From an uncultured Hyphomicrobiales bacterium (GTDB lineage Bacteria; Pseudomonadota; Alphaproteobacteria; Rhizobiales; Beijerinckiaceae): a stretch of 64,000 bases of DNA. Positions within the stretch are counted from its first letter, which is position 1; each line of letters begins with the position of its first letter. The DNA lies in NCBI GenBank assembly GCA_903900975.1, contig CAIUPE010000133.1, positions 28,240 through 92,239 of the forward strand, in the 5' to 3' direction. This document shows, in pieces, positions 52,290-60,543 of the stretch. Below the pieces are notes generated by a model that was given only the letters and a program-made list of their open reading frames with translations, ran no database searches and was not told where the DNA came from. A program made the position numbers and the translations under genes.

Positions 52290-54398
52290 GTGACTGAAGC
52301 GCTGTCGATAAACCAACAGAGTAGCATTGGACGTCTGACCCAGACGTTATTGCTTCCAGTCGCGCTGGTGGCCTTCATTGTCATGATGGTCGTGCCAATT
52401 CCGCCCTTCATGCTGGACCTGTTTTTCACAGCCAATATCGTGATTTCGCTCTCCATTCTGATGGTTAGCGTCAATATGTTTCGGCCCCTCGACTTCTCCG
52501 CTTTTCCGACAATCCTTTTGTTTGCAACGATTTTGCGGCTCACCCTGAACGTCGCCTCAGCGCGCGTCGTCTTGGTACACGGCCATGAAGGGACGCAAGC
52601 CGCGGGCCAAGTCATCGAGGCTTTCGGCGAATTCGTTATCGGCGGCAACTTTGTTGTCGGTATTTTGGTCTTCCTCATTTTGATGGTCATCAATCTCGTC
52701 GTTATCGTGAAAGGCACCGGTCGCGTCTCGGAAGTCAGCGCGCGCTTCACCCTCGACGCGATGCCTGGCAAGCAGATGGCGATTGATGCCGATTTGAATG
52801 CCGGACGTTTGACACCAGACCAGGCCAAAAAGCGCCGCGAAGAAGTCGGCCGTGAATCGGATTTTTACGGTTCAATGGACGGTGCCACGAAATTCGTGAA
52901 AGGCGATGCCGTCGCGGGCGTCATCATTCTAGGCGTCAACATCCTTGGCGGTCTTGTAATTGGCATGGCACAGCACGGACTTCCGATTGCTCAAGCCGCA
53001 TCGACTTACATCACGTTGACAATCGGTGACGGTCTGGTCGCACAGATCCCATCTTTGTTGCTTTCGATTGCAACCGCCATCATCGTGACCCGTGAGAACA
53101 GCGGTGCCGATTTGACCGAAACCCTGATGAAGCAGGTCGGCTTGAAACGCGCTTGGTGGCCGGTCACCGGTATTCTCGCGCTGATCGGCATTTTGCCCGG
53201 CATGCCGAACCTTCTCTTTTTGGGTGCCGCGGCCGGTGCCGCAGCGATTGCCTATTTCGGGAATAATCCAAGCAATGTGAAGGCCGAAGCCGATGCTGCA
53301 GCCGCAGCCACCGCAGCTCTCCCCGGCCCGCAATCCTCGGCTGAAGAACCCAATAACGAACAAGTGACGATCAAAGACGTAGCCAATACGACTGCCTTGC
53401 TCGTGGAAGTGGGTTATGGTCTCATTCCTCTGATTGAAGATCCTAGCCGTGGTGCACTCGTCTCGCGGATCACGGGCATCCGCAAGCAAGTCTCGCGCGA
53501 AATGGGTTTTATCATTCCACAAGTTCGCATCCGCGACGACCTTACCCTCATGCCGTCCGCCTATCGCATCACGATTGCCGGCGTTATTGTGGCCGAAGAT
53601 CAAGTGATCAATGGCAAATTGCTGGCCATTCGCAGCGGCGATACCAATATCGTATTGCCGGGCCAGGCCGTGAAGGATCCAACCTTCGGCCTCGACGCCG
53701 TATGGATCGACCCGTCCGACAAGCCACGCGCCCTTGCAGCAAAATATACGGTCGTGGATGCAGGAACCGTTATCGGAACTCATCTACACCAGCTCCTGAT
53801 CCAGCGCGCTGCCGATCTTCTCGGACAAGACGATGTGCAGGAGATTGTCGACCATTTCGCAAAAACGTCGCCGCATCTCGTGCAGGGCGTCGTGCCGAAA
53901 ATGGTTACTTTGCCGCAATTGACGCAGGTGCTGAAGGCGCTTGTTGCCGATCAGATTCCGATTTCGGACATGAAGCGTATTCTCGAAGCGATTTCCGGCT
54001 CGAAGGGTCGCGAGACCGACGATTTGATCGAAGCCGCCCGTATCGCCCTTGGCCCAATCCTCATTCAGCGCATCTCGTCGCCGAAAGAAGAGTTGCCCAT
54101 CGTCACCATCGACGCCGGTCTCGAGCAATTGATGATCCAGAACGCGCGGCAAAACGGCCAAAACGGCAATGCCATCGAGCCGGGCCTCGCCCGCAAGCTG
54201 ATGCAGGCTTTTGAAGAGCAGAGCAACCAGCTCGCCAAGACCGGAAAAACCCTTGTCATCATTACGACGCCGATTTTGCGCCGTGAGATTGCTTCGCTCG
54301 TTCGCCAGTCCGCTCCGGACGGCCTCGTCCTTTCGTTCAAAGAACTACCTGAAAACAAACGCGTAACCGTCGTCGCCGTTATCGGCGGCGCTTCCTGA
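52290..54398 (+). CDS. flhA: Flagellar export gate protein FlhA
   Basis: A 702-residue membrane protein that forms the nonameric export-gate ring and receives chaperone-substrate complexes. The N-terminal half has about eight transmembrane segments with PPFMLDLFFTANIVISLSILMV and the conserved FHIPEP-type loop region (RFTLDAMPGKQMAIDADLNAG). A linker at about 330-350 leads to the cytoplasmic domain (YGLIPLIEDPSRGALVSRI). It begins with GTG, with AAAGGA at a suitable distance. It opens the flhA-flhF-flhG-fliA run. Confidence 0.95.
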   Translation: MTEALSINQQSSIGRLTQTLLLPVALVAFIVMMVVPIPPFMLDLFFTANIVISLSILMVSVNMFRPLDFSAFPTILLFATILRLTLNVASARVVLVHGHEGTQAAGQVIEAFGEFVIGGNFVVGILVFLILMVINLVVIVKGTGRVSEVSARFTLDAMPGKQMAIDADLNAGRLTPDQAKKRREEVGRESDFYGSMDGATKFVKGDAVAGVIILGVNILGGLVIGMAQHGLPIAQAASTYITLTIGDGLVAQIPSLLLSIATAIIVTRENSGADLTETLMKQVGLKRAWWPVTGILALIGILPGMPNLLFLGAAAGAAAIAYFGNNPSNVKAEADAAAAATAALPGPQSSAEEPNNEQVTIKDVANTTALLVEVGYGLIPLIEDPSRGALVSRITGIRKQVSREMGFIIPQVRIRDDLTLMPSAYRITIAGVIVAEDQVINGKLLAIRSGDTNIVLPGQAVKDPTFGLDAVWIDPSDKPRALAAKYTVVDAGTVIGTHLHQLLIQRAADLLGQDDVQEIVDHFAKTSPHLVQGVVPKMVTLPQLTQVLKALVADQIPISDMKRILEAISGSKGRETDDLIEAARIALGPILIQRISSPKEELPIVTIDAGLEQLMIQNARQNGQNGNAIEPGLARKLMQAFEEQSNQLAKTGKTLVIITTPILRREIASLVRQSAPDGLVLSFKELPENKRVTVVAVIGGAS

Positions 54399-54410
54399 GG
54401 AGTTTAAGTC

Positions 54411-55670
54411 ATGATGCAGCGCACCAAAATTGTCGGCGAAGATAGCCGTGAGGCCATGGCTAAAGTGATGCGGGAATGTGGCGAGGACGCCGTGATTTTG
54501 TCCACGCGCAAAGTTCCGGGTGGGGTCGAGATCATTGCCGGTCACGAACCCAAACGGTCAATGTTCAGCTCCCTTGGCTTGGGCAAGAGCTTCAACATGG
54601 ATATGGAGGAAGACGAGGAGGAGACTGAAATCGTTGAAATCAGTCAGCCTGCAGAGGCTCCGAAGGCTGCGTCCAATGCGGGCAAGACTTTCCAACAGGT
54701 GCTGGCTGAAAGCGGGCGCGCCGCAGACCTATTGCGCCCTTCGGCCTTCCAGTTCCGTCCAGCCCCCGAAGAGCCAAAGCCAGAGCCTGCCAAGGTTAGC
54801 GCCGAAGCCGAGAAGGCCAAATCCGAGCAGGTGCAAAGCTCGCGGCTTGATTCGATTGAAAACTCCATTCGTGAAATTCGCTCGATGCTGGGCTCTGAAA
54901 TGATGATGAGCGGTTTGAAATCGGCTGGCGCTTCACCAGCTCTGATTTCCGTGTTTCTCGCGCAATCAGGTGCGCTCGCTTCGGTTGATCCGGATCGTCG
55001 TTTCGCCAAGTTTTTGGCCGATCGCATGGTCCATAAAGCTCCGCCGCAACTGACCGGTGGACCACGCGTGGTCCTCACCTTGGGACCGAGTGGTTCGGGC
55101 AAGACCACCCTTTTGGCGCAGATGGCGGCCCGCGCCCGCATGGCCTCCCCTGACGAAAAATTGACGTTTGTGAACGCCGACGCTTCCCGCTTTGGCGCTG
55201 CTGAACAGCTCCGCGCCTATGGCCGTATCCTCGATGTGCCTGTGATCGACGTCGAACACCCGTCGGAATTGGCCAAACTCACGAAAAATTCAGGTCAACG
55301 CCTGTCGCTCTTTATCGATATGCCGAGCCAGCCCCATGAAAACAGCGTCTTGCTCGATATTTTGGAGCGCCATCGCGATGAATTGCCACAGATGATCAGC
55401 GTCGGTGCGATTGCATCGAACCTGTCCACGGATGCCATCGACCATATCCTCACCCGCTATCCTAATCTGGATGCGCTGGCGCTGACAAAGCTCGACGAAG
55501 CACCGCTTTCGCTCTCAACGTTCAGCCTCCTAAGCCTACGTGGCCCGGGAATTGCCTATCTGGCTTCAACATCACATCTTGTAAAAGGGTTGATGGAACC
55601 TGATTCGGAAATGCTCGAAAGCGTCATCCACGCAAGTCTCGTCGGCAGCGATGCCGAACAACTCAACTGA
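54411..55670 (+). CDS. flhF: Flagellar placement GTPase FlhF
   Basis: A 419-residue SRP-type GTPase that places flagella at the pole. The N-terminal B domain (REAMAKVMRECGEDAVILSTRKVPGGVEI) is followed by a linker and then the NG domain with P-loop GPSGSGKTT at residues 225-233, the FVNADASRFGAAEQLRAY segment and LDALALTKLDEAP (G4 TKLD). GAGGAG lies 9 bases before the ATG. With FlhG it indicates polar flagellation rather than peritrichous. Confidence 0.93.
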   Translation: MMQRTKIVGEDSREAMAKVMRECGEDAVILSTRKVPGGVEIIAGHEPKRSMFSSLGLGKSFNMDMEEDEEETEIVEISQPAEAPKAASNAGKTFQQVLAESGRAADLLRPSAFQFRPAPEEPKPEPAKVSAEAEKAKSEQVQSSRLDSIENSIREIRSMLGSEMMMSGLKSAGASPALISVFLAQSGALASVDPDRRFAKFLADRMVHKAPPQLTGGPRVVLTLGPSGSGKTTLLAQMAARARMASPDEKLTFVNADASRFGAAEQLRAYGRILDVPVIDVEHPSELAKLTKNSGQRLSLFIDMPSQPHENSVLLDILERHRDELPQMISVGAIASNLSTDAIDHILTRYPNLDALALTKLDEAPLSLSTFSLLSLRGPGIAYLASTSHLVKGLMEPDSEMLESVIHASLVGSDAEQLN

Positions 55671-55681
55671 CGGATCTCAAG

Positions 55682-56503
55682 ATGAAACGCCCACAGGCCA
55701 CGGCCATAACGAGCGGAAAGGGCGGGGTTGGCAAAACCAACCTCTCCGTAAACCTCGCCCTTGCCCTTCACCGCGCTGGCGAACGGGTTGGCATATTTGA
55801 TGCCGATCTTGCGCTCGCCAATGCCCATCTCGTTTTAGGCTGCCGGCCCAATCGCACGATTGCCGATACCTTAAAAGGGACCTGCACGATGGCCGAAACG
55901 GTCGTTCAATCCCCGCATGGGGTGAAGATGATCGCGGGCGGAAGTGGGCTTGCGGAAGTCATGGGGCTATCAGACGACAAGCGTCAGAAAATCATTGGAA
56001 GTTTTAGCGAACTCTCTGGCGACTTCGATCATTTGATCGTCGATACGGCGGCAGGCGTTGAATCCAACGTCATTGATTTTGTGGCAGCCTGTGACCGCGT
56101 AATTGTCGTGGTGATCAGCGAGCCGACGGCCTTTGTTGATGCCTATGCGTCGATCAAGGTGCTACACCAGGAAACCGGCCGTGAACGGTTTGATATCATC
56201 GTGAACCGCGCGCCAAGCATTGCCCATGGCGACCAGATTTTTTCCCGTTTCAGGGCAATCACCGACAAGTTTCTGAAAGTATCCCTGAATCATCTCGGGA
56301 CGGTACCCGATGACGAAAAACTGGGCCGTGCAGTTGGCAAATGCGAGCCGGTCATTTCGAGTTTTCCGGAATCACCGTCCGCTAAGGCGATCATGCAGAT
56401 TGCCGCCAAAATCCGCGCTACAGAGCCACCCGCCGTTGATGAAGGCGCCCTCGGATTTTTCCGCCCCCGCGCGGACTATCTGCAAGCGGTTGCGGAGGGC
56501 TGA
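55682..56503 (+). CDS. flhG: Flagellar number regulator FlhG (FleN/YlxH, MinD-like ATPase)
   Basis: A 273-residue ParA/MinD-type ATPase that limits flagellar number by acting on FlhF. The deviant Walker A KGGVGKT is at residues 13-19, followed by GIFDADLALANAHLVLG and DHLIVDTAAGVESNVIDF. In Pseudomonas the FleN protein also restrains the sigma-54 activator FleQ, which makes an interaction with the activators encoded here plausible. It is 4 bases from fliA. Confidence 0.92.
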   Translation: MKRPQATAITSGKGGVGKTNLSVNLALALHRAGERVGIFDADLALANAHLVLGCRPNRTIADTLKGTCTMAETVVQSPHGVKMIAGGSGLAEVMGLSDDKRQKIIGSFSELSGDFDHLIVDTAAGVESNVIDFVAACDRVIVVVISEPTAFVDAYASIKVLHQETGRERFDIIVNRAPSIAHGDQIFSRFRAITDKFLKVSLNHLGTVPDDEKLGRAVGKCEPVISSFPESPSAKAIMQIAAKIRATEPPAVDEGALGFFRPRADYLQAVAEG

Positions 56504-56506
56504 CCG

Positions 56507-57271
56507 ATGAACTTGCGCGCCTATCCTGTCGTCACGAATAACACCGATGTGATCAATGAGCTGGTGCGGAACCATATTCCGCTGGCACGCAAGATCGCTT
56601 GGCAGATTCATGGTCGGGTGCGTGATCTCCTCGATATTGACGACATGATCCAAATCGGAATGACAGCCCTAATCGAAGCTGCGCAACGTTATCAGGATAC
56701 CGGTGAGGCAACGTTCGGCTCATACGCGTCCATTCGCGTTCGCGGGGCACTGGTCGACCATATCCGCAACAATCTTAACCTGACGCGAACCGCCGTTACC
56801 CATCGCGATCAGATTGCCGCCGCCCGCCGCGCGGTTGCCGCTGACGGAGGCGACCCGACCAACCTCGCGCTGGTTGCCGCCAAGCTCGATATCAAATTAT
56901 CCGAACTTCACAGTTGGAACGACCAGATCAACCGCGTGGCCGACAAATCCCTCGACGAGATCTATGACGATCATTCCGTCTGGTTTGCCGATCATAACCC
57001 GACGCCGGAGAATGCGCTCTTAACCATGGAGACGCGCGAACAGCTGGTGGCAGCCTTACAACGTTTGCCCGAGCGCGACGCCTTGGTGCTTCAACTTTAT
57101 TATGTCGAAGAACTGAACCTCGAGGAAATCGCCGAGACGCTCTCGGTATCCATCGGTCGCGTGTCACAAATCAAGAAGGCTGCGATTGGCGAACTCAGGA
57201 AGTGGATGACGGGGGAGCAATCAGCTCAGGCCCGTCTTGCACCAAATAGCGATCCATCAGGCCAATCTTGA
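56507..57271 (+). CDS. fliA: Sigma factor FliA (sigma-28)
   Basis: A 254-residue sigma factor of the FliA/WhiG class. It has region 2 (IPLARKIAWQIHGRVRDLLDIDDMIQIGMTALIEAAQRY, SYASIRVRGALVDHIR), region 3 and region 4 (LQRLPERDALVLQLYYVEELNLEEIAETLSVSIGRVSQIKKAAIGELR). It transcribes late flagellar genes such as flagellin. The last ~20 residues (after LRKWMTG) are not part of the usual fold and overlap the convergent gene at 57195-57689. No strong sigma-28 promoter was found in the window. Confidence 0.93.
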   Translation: MNLRAYPVVTNNTDVINELVRNHIPLARKIAWQIHGRVRDLLDIDDMIQIGMTALIEAAQRYQDTGEATFGSYASIRVRGALVDHIRNNLNLTRTAVTHRDQIAAARRAVAADGGDPTNLALVAAKLDIKLSELHSWNDQINRVADKSLDEIYDDHSVWFADHNPTPENALLTMETREQLVAALQRLPERDALVLQLYYVEELNLEEIAETLSVSIGRVSQIKKAAIGELRKWMTGEQSAQARLAPNSDPSGQS

Positions 57272-57689
57272 TCGAATGTTTGATTTCGGCCAGGACCTGC
57301 TCGATCAAATCACGGGTTGAAACTCCCAAGATGAGTTCCTGATCGCCTTTTTTGGTCAGCGGCAACAGCCGCCCTTCCCATTCGACAGAGATCACCACTT
57401 GGCCTTCCTGCATCCGGACGATGTGATGGCTGTCGCGCCATTGACCTGGAATAAACACCTCGGTCAGCAGGCCGGTTTCCGAGTTAATCCGCTTCTCGAC
57501 ATAAGAATAATCGGCCGGATTGCAAAAATACCGCCAATACTCATCGATCAGATTGATCAATTGGGAGCGTAGATCGGCCAAAGGCCGCGGCACGGACACA
57601 ACCGCACGGGATTTGGCTTTAAAACTTGCAAGCAATTTCGGGCTGAGCATGGGCAACAAACGTGGATTGAAGGACCTAAGGGAAGTCAA
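57195..57689 (-). CDS. Uncharacterised 164-residue protein convergent with fliA
   Basis: I do not recognise this protein. It reads as a compact soluble protein: helix RPLADLRSQLINLIDEYWRYFCNPADYSYV, a beta-rich middle with IPGQWRDSHHIVRMQEGQVVISVEWEGRLLPL and a helical end (TRDLIEQVLAEIKHSIKIGL). It has no signal or membrane segment. Its 3' end overlaps fliA by 77 bases on the opposite strand. The start may be at 57689 or 57650. That it is a gene rather than a shadow is inferred from its natural residue mix and the lack of any better frame at 57272-57689. Confidence 0.62.
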   Translation of the reverse strand: MTSLRSFNPRLLPMLSPKLLASFKAKSRAVVSVPRPLADLRSQLINLIDEYWRYFCNPADYSYVEKRINSETGLLTEVFIPGQWRDSHHIVRMQEGQVVISVEWEGRLLPLTKKGDQELILGVSTRDLIEQVLAEIKHSIKIGLMDRYLVQDGPELIAPPSSTS

Positions 57690-57758
57690 TCCTATCGATA
57701 TCCGCGCTGCTGGGCAATTGCTGGATGTGCCTCACCTCATCTTAAACCCGCCCTGACC

Positions 57759-57775
57759 TTGGCACAAGAGTTGCT
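57759..57775 (+). promoter_or_regulatory. Sigma-54 promoter of the second hook-like gene
   Basis: TTGGCACAAGAGTTGCT, exact boxes and GG-N10-GC spacing, 76 bases before the ATG at 57852. The first three bases, TTG, happen to open the reading frame, but this is the promoter, not the start codon. Confidence 0.9.
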
Positions 57776-57851
57776 AGATACAGGTTCGAATGTCCGCTGC
57801 TGGTCTATTCAGGATCAGCCGGATCCATCAAATTTTGGGGTTCTGCACACC

Positions 57852-58697
57852 ATGTTTTCCGTAGCGCTCAGCGGTCTAGCCGCCGCATCACAGCAATTAA
57901 GTGCCATTTCCAACAATCTGGCCAATGCCGGAACCACCGGGTTTAAAAAGTCGACCGCCAATTTTGCCGATGTCATGTCGCAAGATCCATCAACCAGTCT
58001 CGATGCTAGCATCGGTAAAGGCGTCACAACGCTTGGAATGGTGCGCAGCACCGAGCAAGGCGCGCTCGAGCAAACCTCAAGCAGCCTCGACGTTGCAATT
58101 CAAGGCGAAGGCTACATGGCTTTTAGCACCGTACCCGCCAGCCAAAGCGCGGCGGCTGGCCAGTCCGATGCCAATATCGCCTATTCCCGTTCTGGACATT
58201 TAACGTTAAGCGCGGATGGTTATCTGGTCGACGATAGCGGCGCACCCGTGATGGGCAATGCGGCCCTCCCCGGCACCACGCTGCAAAGCCCCAATTTACA
58301 GCCGATCAACATTCTGAAGGCGGTGGACAACGACCCTTCGCAAGTCGGTTCAATCACGATCAGCCCAAAAGGTCTTGTTTCGATCACCAACCCGTCGGGA
58401 TCCTCAACCGTTAATGCCGGCTATATCGCCATCGCCCGTTTCGAGAACGATAACGGACTTCAGGCCATCGGCGGTACGAAATTTATGACCGGTACAACCT
58501 CGGGCCAGCCACAATTCGGCAGCGGCGGTAGCGACGCTTTCGGAACCTTTGCCCAAGGCAGCCTCGAAGATTCCAACGTCAGCGTGACGTCTGAGCTCGT
58601 CAATATGATCTCGGCCCAGCAAGCCTACAACGCAAACTCCCGCGCCCTTCAAACCGGAAGCGACATGCTGAAGTCCTTAACGGAACAAATGGCGTAA
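57852..58697 (+). CDS. FlgE-like flagellar hook/basal-body protein, paralogue 2 (281 aa)
   Basis: A small hook-type protein. The N-terminal motif is MFSVALSGLAAASQQLSAISNNLANAGTTGFKKS, the FlgE-N core appears as DVAIQGEGYMAFS and the C-terminal helix is NVSVTSELVNMISAQQAYNANSRALQTGSDML. It has almost no variable middle domain, so it is shorter than canonical FlgE proteins. Its closest relative in the window is the 607-residue protein at 28642-30465. The frame is open from 57759, but the ATG at 57852 begins the family N terminus and lies after the sigma-54 promoter. FlgF is the alternative name. Confidence 0.85.
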   Translation: MFSVALSGLAAASQQLSAISNNLANAGTTGFKKSTANFADVMSQDPSTSLDASIGKGVTTLGMVRSTEQGALEQTSSSLDVAIQGEGYMAFSTVPASQSAAAGQSDANIAYSRSGHLTLSADGYLVDDSGAPVMGNAALPGTTLQSPNLQPINILKAVDNDPSQVGSITISPKGLVSITNPSGSSTVNAGYIAIARFENDNGLQAIGGTKFMTGTTSGQPQFGSGGSDAFGTFAQGSLEDSNVSVTSELVNMISAQQAYNANSRALQTGSDMLKSLTEQMA

Positions 58698-58936
58698 CCC
58701 ACCCCTAATGCCTATCTGGAGCATAGACCACCCAAGCATGCCCTATTGCAGGGCTTATTGAACCCGAGACGCAAAAGACACATCCCAGTGATCACGCGAA
58801 TATCCACCGGTTCCGACAGGGCCGATAACGGCGACGCGTTAACTATTTTTAGTAGCGCTTTTGCTAAAATTCTAATAAGGGTTGTAGCCAGCACCAGTGC
58901 CGGGCAGCCCCGCCATGGCCTTCTGCGGGGAACGCC

Positions 58937-59386
58937 ATGGCCATCACGAGCGCTGATCTTGTCCAGCAGCCGTCGCAGCGATATCTGCCGACGCTCACTG
59001 GCGCACCTCGTGTCTGGGGCGGCTATGACGATGCCGAAACCACTCGTCCTGTGGTCCCCGCTGATGGATCAAGCCAGGGCAATGCCCTTTCCAGCGAACT
59101 TGCATCCACCGTTATACCATTTTCGCCGGATTACCGGCGTCGGGCCAGCGGTGCAACGGGCGGCGCGACCTATCGTTCGCCAGCAGGCCCCGACGATCCG
59201 CCACGAATGGTTTATAACCCCCGCGGCGCTCCCTCTGATGCCGTGCCAGCGCTTTCTAGGCTGGAGGCGCGGATCGCTCTCGAACCCGTCTTTATGCAAC
59301 ATTATGCGTCGACGCTTTACAATTTGGTCTCGCGCATCCCAACAACTTTGGCTGAACGGCGGCAGGCTTACGACCTTCTCGCCTGA
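58937..59386 (+). CDS. Uncharacterised 149-residue protein, flagellar cluster
   Basis: Not recognised. The first ~90 residues are Pro/Gly/Ala/Ser-rich and probably disordered (PRVWGGYDDAETTRPVVPAD). The C-terminal third is helical (LSRLEARIALEPVFMQHYASTLYNLVSRIPTTLAERRQAYDLL). GGGGA lies 5 bases before the ATG. It precedes a 71-residue gene and the flgB unit. A longer frame on the same strand (58746-59408) has an Arg/Ser-heavy composition and was judged a shadow. An exported or export-related role is conceivable; there is no direct evidence. Confidence 0.6.
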   Translation: MAITSADLVQQPSQRYLPTLTGAPRVWGGYDDAETTRPVVPADGSSQGNALSSELASTVIPFSPDYRRRASGATGGATYRSPAGPDDPPRMVYNPRGAPSDAVPALSRLEARIALEPVFMQHYASTLYNLVSRIPTTLAERRQAYDLLA

Positions 59387-59404
59387 AAAAGAGCGAGATA
59401 TGCC

Positions 59405-59620
59405 ATGACGCAAACTGAATTTCTGGACGCTATACGCGCCCTCCTCAAAGAATATGGCGGCTATACGCTCGAAGGTCCCGATTGGGCCGGCGACGTCATC
59501 CTTCGCCGCCAGATGGACGGCGAGGAAAAACGTCGTCGTGGTGCCGGACAATTCGCTTCCGCCCTTCGTCAGATCATGGGACAAGACGGCAAAAACAATC
59601 CGCCTCCCGGCTATCTCTAA
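59405..59620 (+). CDS. Uncharacterised 71-residue protein upstream of flgB
   Basis: A small acidic-to-basic protein (TQTEFLDAIRALLKEYGGYTLEGPDWAGDVILRRQM, then a basic EEKRRRGAGQFASALRQIMG) with no signal peptide or Cys motif. It starts 18 bases after the preceding gene's stop and ends 45 bases before the sigma-54 promoter of flgB. The residue mix and conserved-looking helices favour a real gene. Function unknown. Confidence 0.58.
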   Translation: MTQTEFLDAIRALLKEYGGYTLEGPDWAGDVILRRQMDGEEKRRRGAGQFASALRQIMGQDGKNNPPPGYL

Positions 59621-59665
59621 CGCGCGCTCAATAAAAATAGCGGCAGCGTTACCTCCAATCCGAAC

Positions 59666-59682
59666 TTGGCACGATAGTTGCT
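59666..59682 (+). promoter_or_regulatory. Sigma-54 promoter of flgBCD(E)
   Basis: TTGGCACGATAGTTGCT, exact TGGCAC and TTGCT boxes with GG-N10-GC spacing, 42 bases before the flgB ATG at 59725. It excludes the longer flgB frame that begins inside the transcript start region at 59686. Confidence 0.9.
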
Positions 59683-59724
59683 AATATGTCTCCGAACCCG
59701 GTCAACCGGAACAGTGAGACAGGC

Positions 59725-60111
59725 ATGAACGCCATAGATCAATTTTTGAAGCAGGATGGAACCGCACTGTCGTTGAGACAGAAGCGGGTCGACATTCTCG
59801 GTTCCAACATTGCCAATGCCGCGACGCCCCATTTCAAGGCCCGCGACATTGATTTCGCCTCCGCGTTTAAAAGTGCGACGAGTGGTGGCGACTTGGTCAA
59901 GACCTCAGCGATGCATATCGACACCGGAGGTTCTGCGGACACGACGGACGTGAAATATCGCGTACCCGTATCCCCTTCCGTAGACGGCAACACGGTCGAG
60001 CTGCATGTCGAGCAACTGCAGTTTGCCGAAAATGCCACTCAATATGAAGCCACGCTTCAGTTCCTCGGCGGCCGCATACAGACGCTTCGCAGCGCCATTA
60101 AGGGTGAGTGA
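59725..60111 (+). CDS. flgB: Flagellar proximal rod protein FlgB
   Basis: A 128-residue rod protein with the family N terminus RQKRVDILGSNIANAATPHFKARDIDFASAFK and the C-terminal helix LQFAENATQYEATLQFLGGRIQTLRSAIKG. Thirteen additional codons upstream (to 59686) are excluded by the promoter position. Its stop overlaps the flgC start region. Confidence 0.94.
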   Translation: MNAIDQFLKQDGTALSLRQKRVDILGSNIANAATPHFKARDIDFASAFKSATSGGDLVKTSAMHIDTGGSADTTDVKYRVPVSPSVDGNTVELHVEQLQFAENATQYEATLQFLGGRIQTLRSAIKGE

Positions 60112-60524
60112 TGAAAGCGCTAACGATTTTTGATGTTGCCGGACGGGCAATGGCCGCTCAGCAGGTCCGCTTGAACACGGTAGCCAGTAATTTGGCCAAT
60201 GTGATGTCTGTCTCGGGCAGCCCGGATACGGTTTACAAACCGATCAAGCCGGTTTTCGAAACGCAATATGACAGCGCCATGGCCAATTCCGGCATTGCGA
60301 CGGTCGATACGGTCAGCATCAGCGCCTCTCAGGCGCCACCCGAAAAGCGGTTCGAACCCAATCACCCGATGGCGGACAAGGATGGCTACATCTATGCACC
60401 GCCAATCGATCAGAACGCAGAGATGGTCGATATGATCGAAACATCTCGCCAATACCAGAACAACATTGAGGTCCTCTCCACGGCGAAGACTCTCATGCTC
60501 AAAACCATCAGTGTCGGCAAGTAA
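60111..60524 (+). CDS. flgC: Flagellar proximal rod protein FlgC
   Basis: About 137 residues with the FlgC N terminus LTIFDVAGRAMAAQQVRLNTVASNLANVMSVSGSPDTVYKPI and the C-terminal NQNAEMVDMIETSRQYQNNIEVLSTAKTLMLKT-like helix. A GTG three bases upstream (60108) is an alternative start; either way the gene overlaps the flgB stop. It builds the rod with FlgB, FlgF and FlgG. Confidence 0.94.
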   Translation: MKALTIFDVAGRAMAAQQVRLNTVASNLANVMSVSGSPDTVYKPIKPVFETQYDSAMANSGIATVDTVSISASQAPPEKRFEPNHPMADKDGYIYAPPIDQNAEMVDMIETSRQYQNNIEVLSTAKTLMLKTISVGK

Positions 60525-60543
60525 GTATAGGAAGCGAAAGATT

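Noticed and set aside
57759..57851. An N-terminal extension of the 281-residue hook-like protein starting at TTG 57759
   Set aside because: The TTG is the first triplet of a perfect sigma-54 promoter and the added residues do not fit the hook N terminus; the ATG at 57852 does.
58810..58830. A sigma-28 promoter around GCCGATAA
   Set aside because: The -10 core is present, but the expected TAAA element at the right distance upstream is only a half match, so it is not listed as a promoter.
58746..59408. A 220-residue frame overlapping the 149-residue gene
   Set aside because: Arg/Ser-heavy composition and no recognisable domain. The 149-residue frame inside the same stretch has more natural coding character and a ribosome-binding site.
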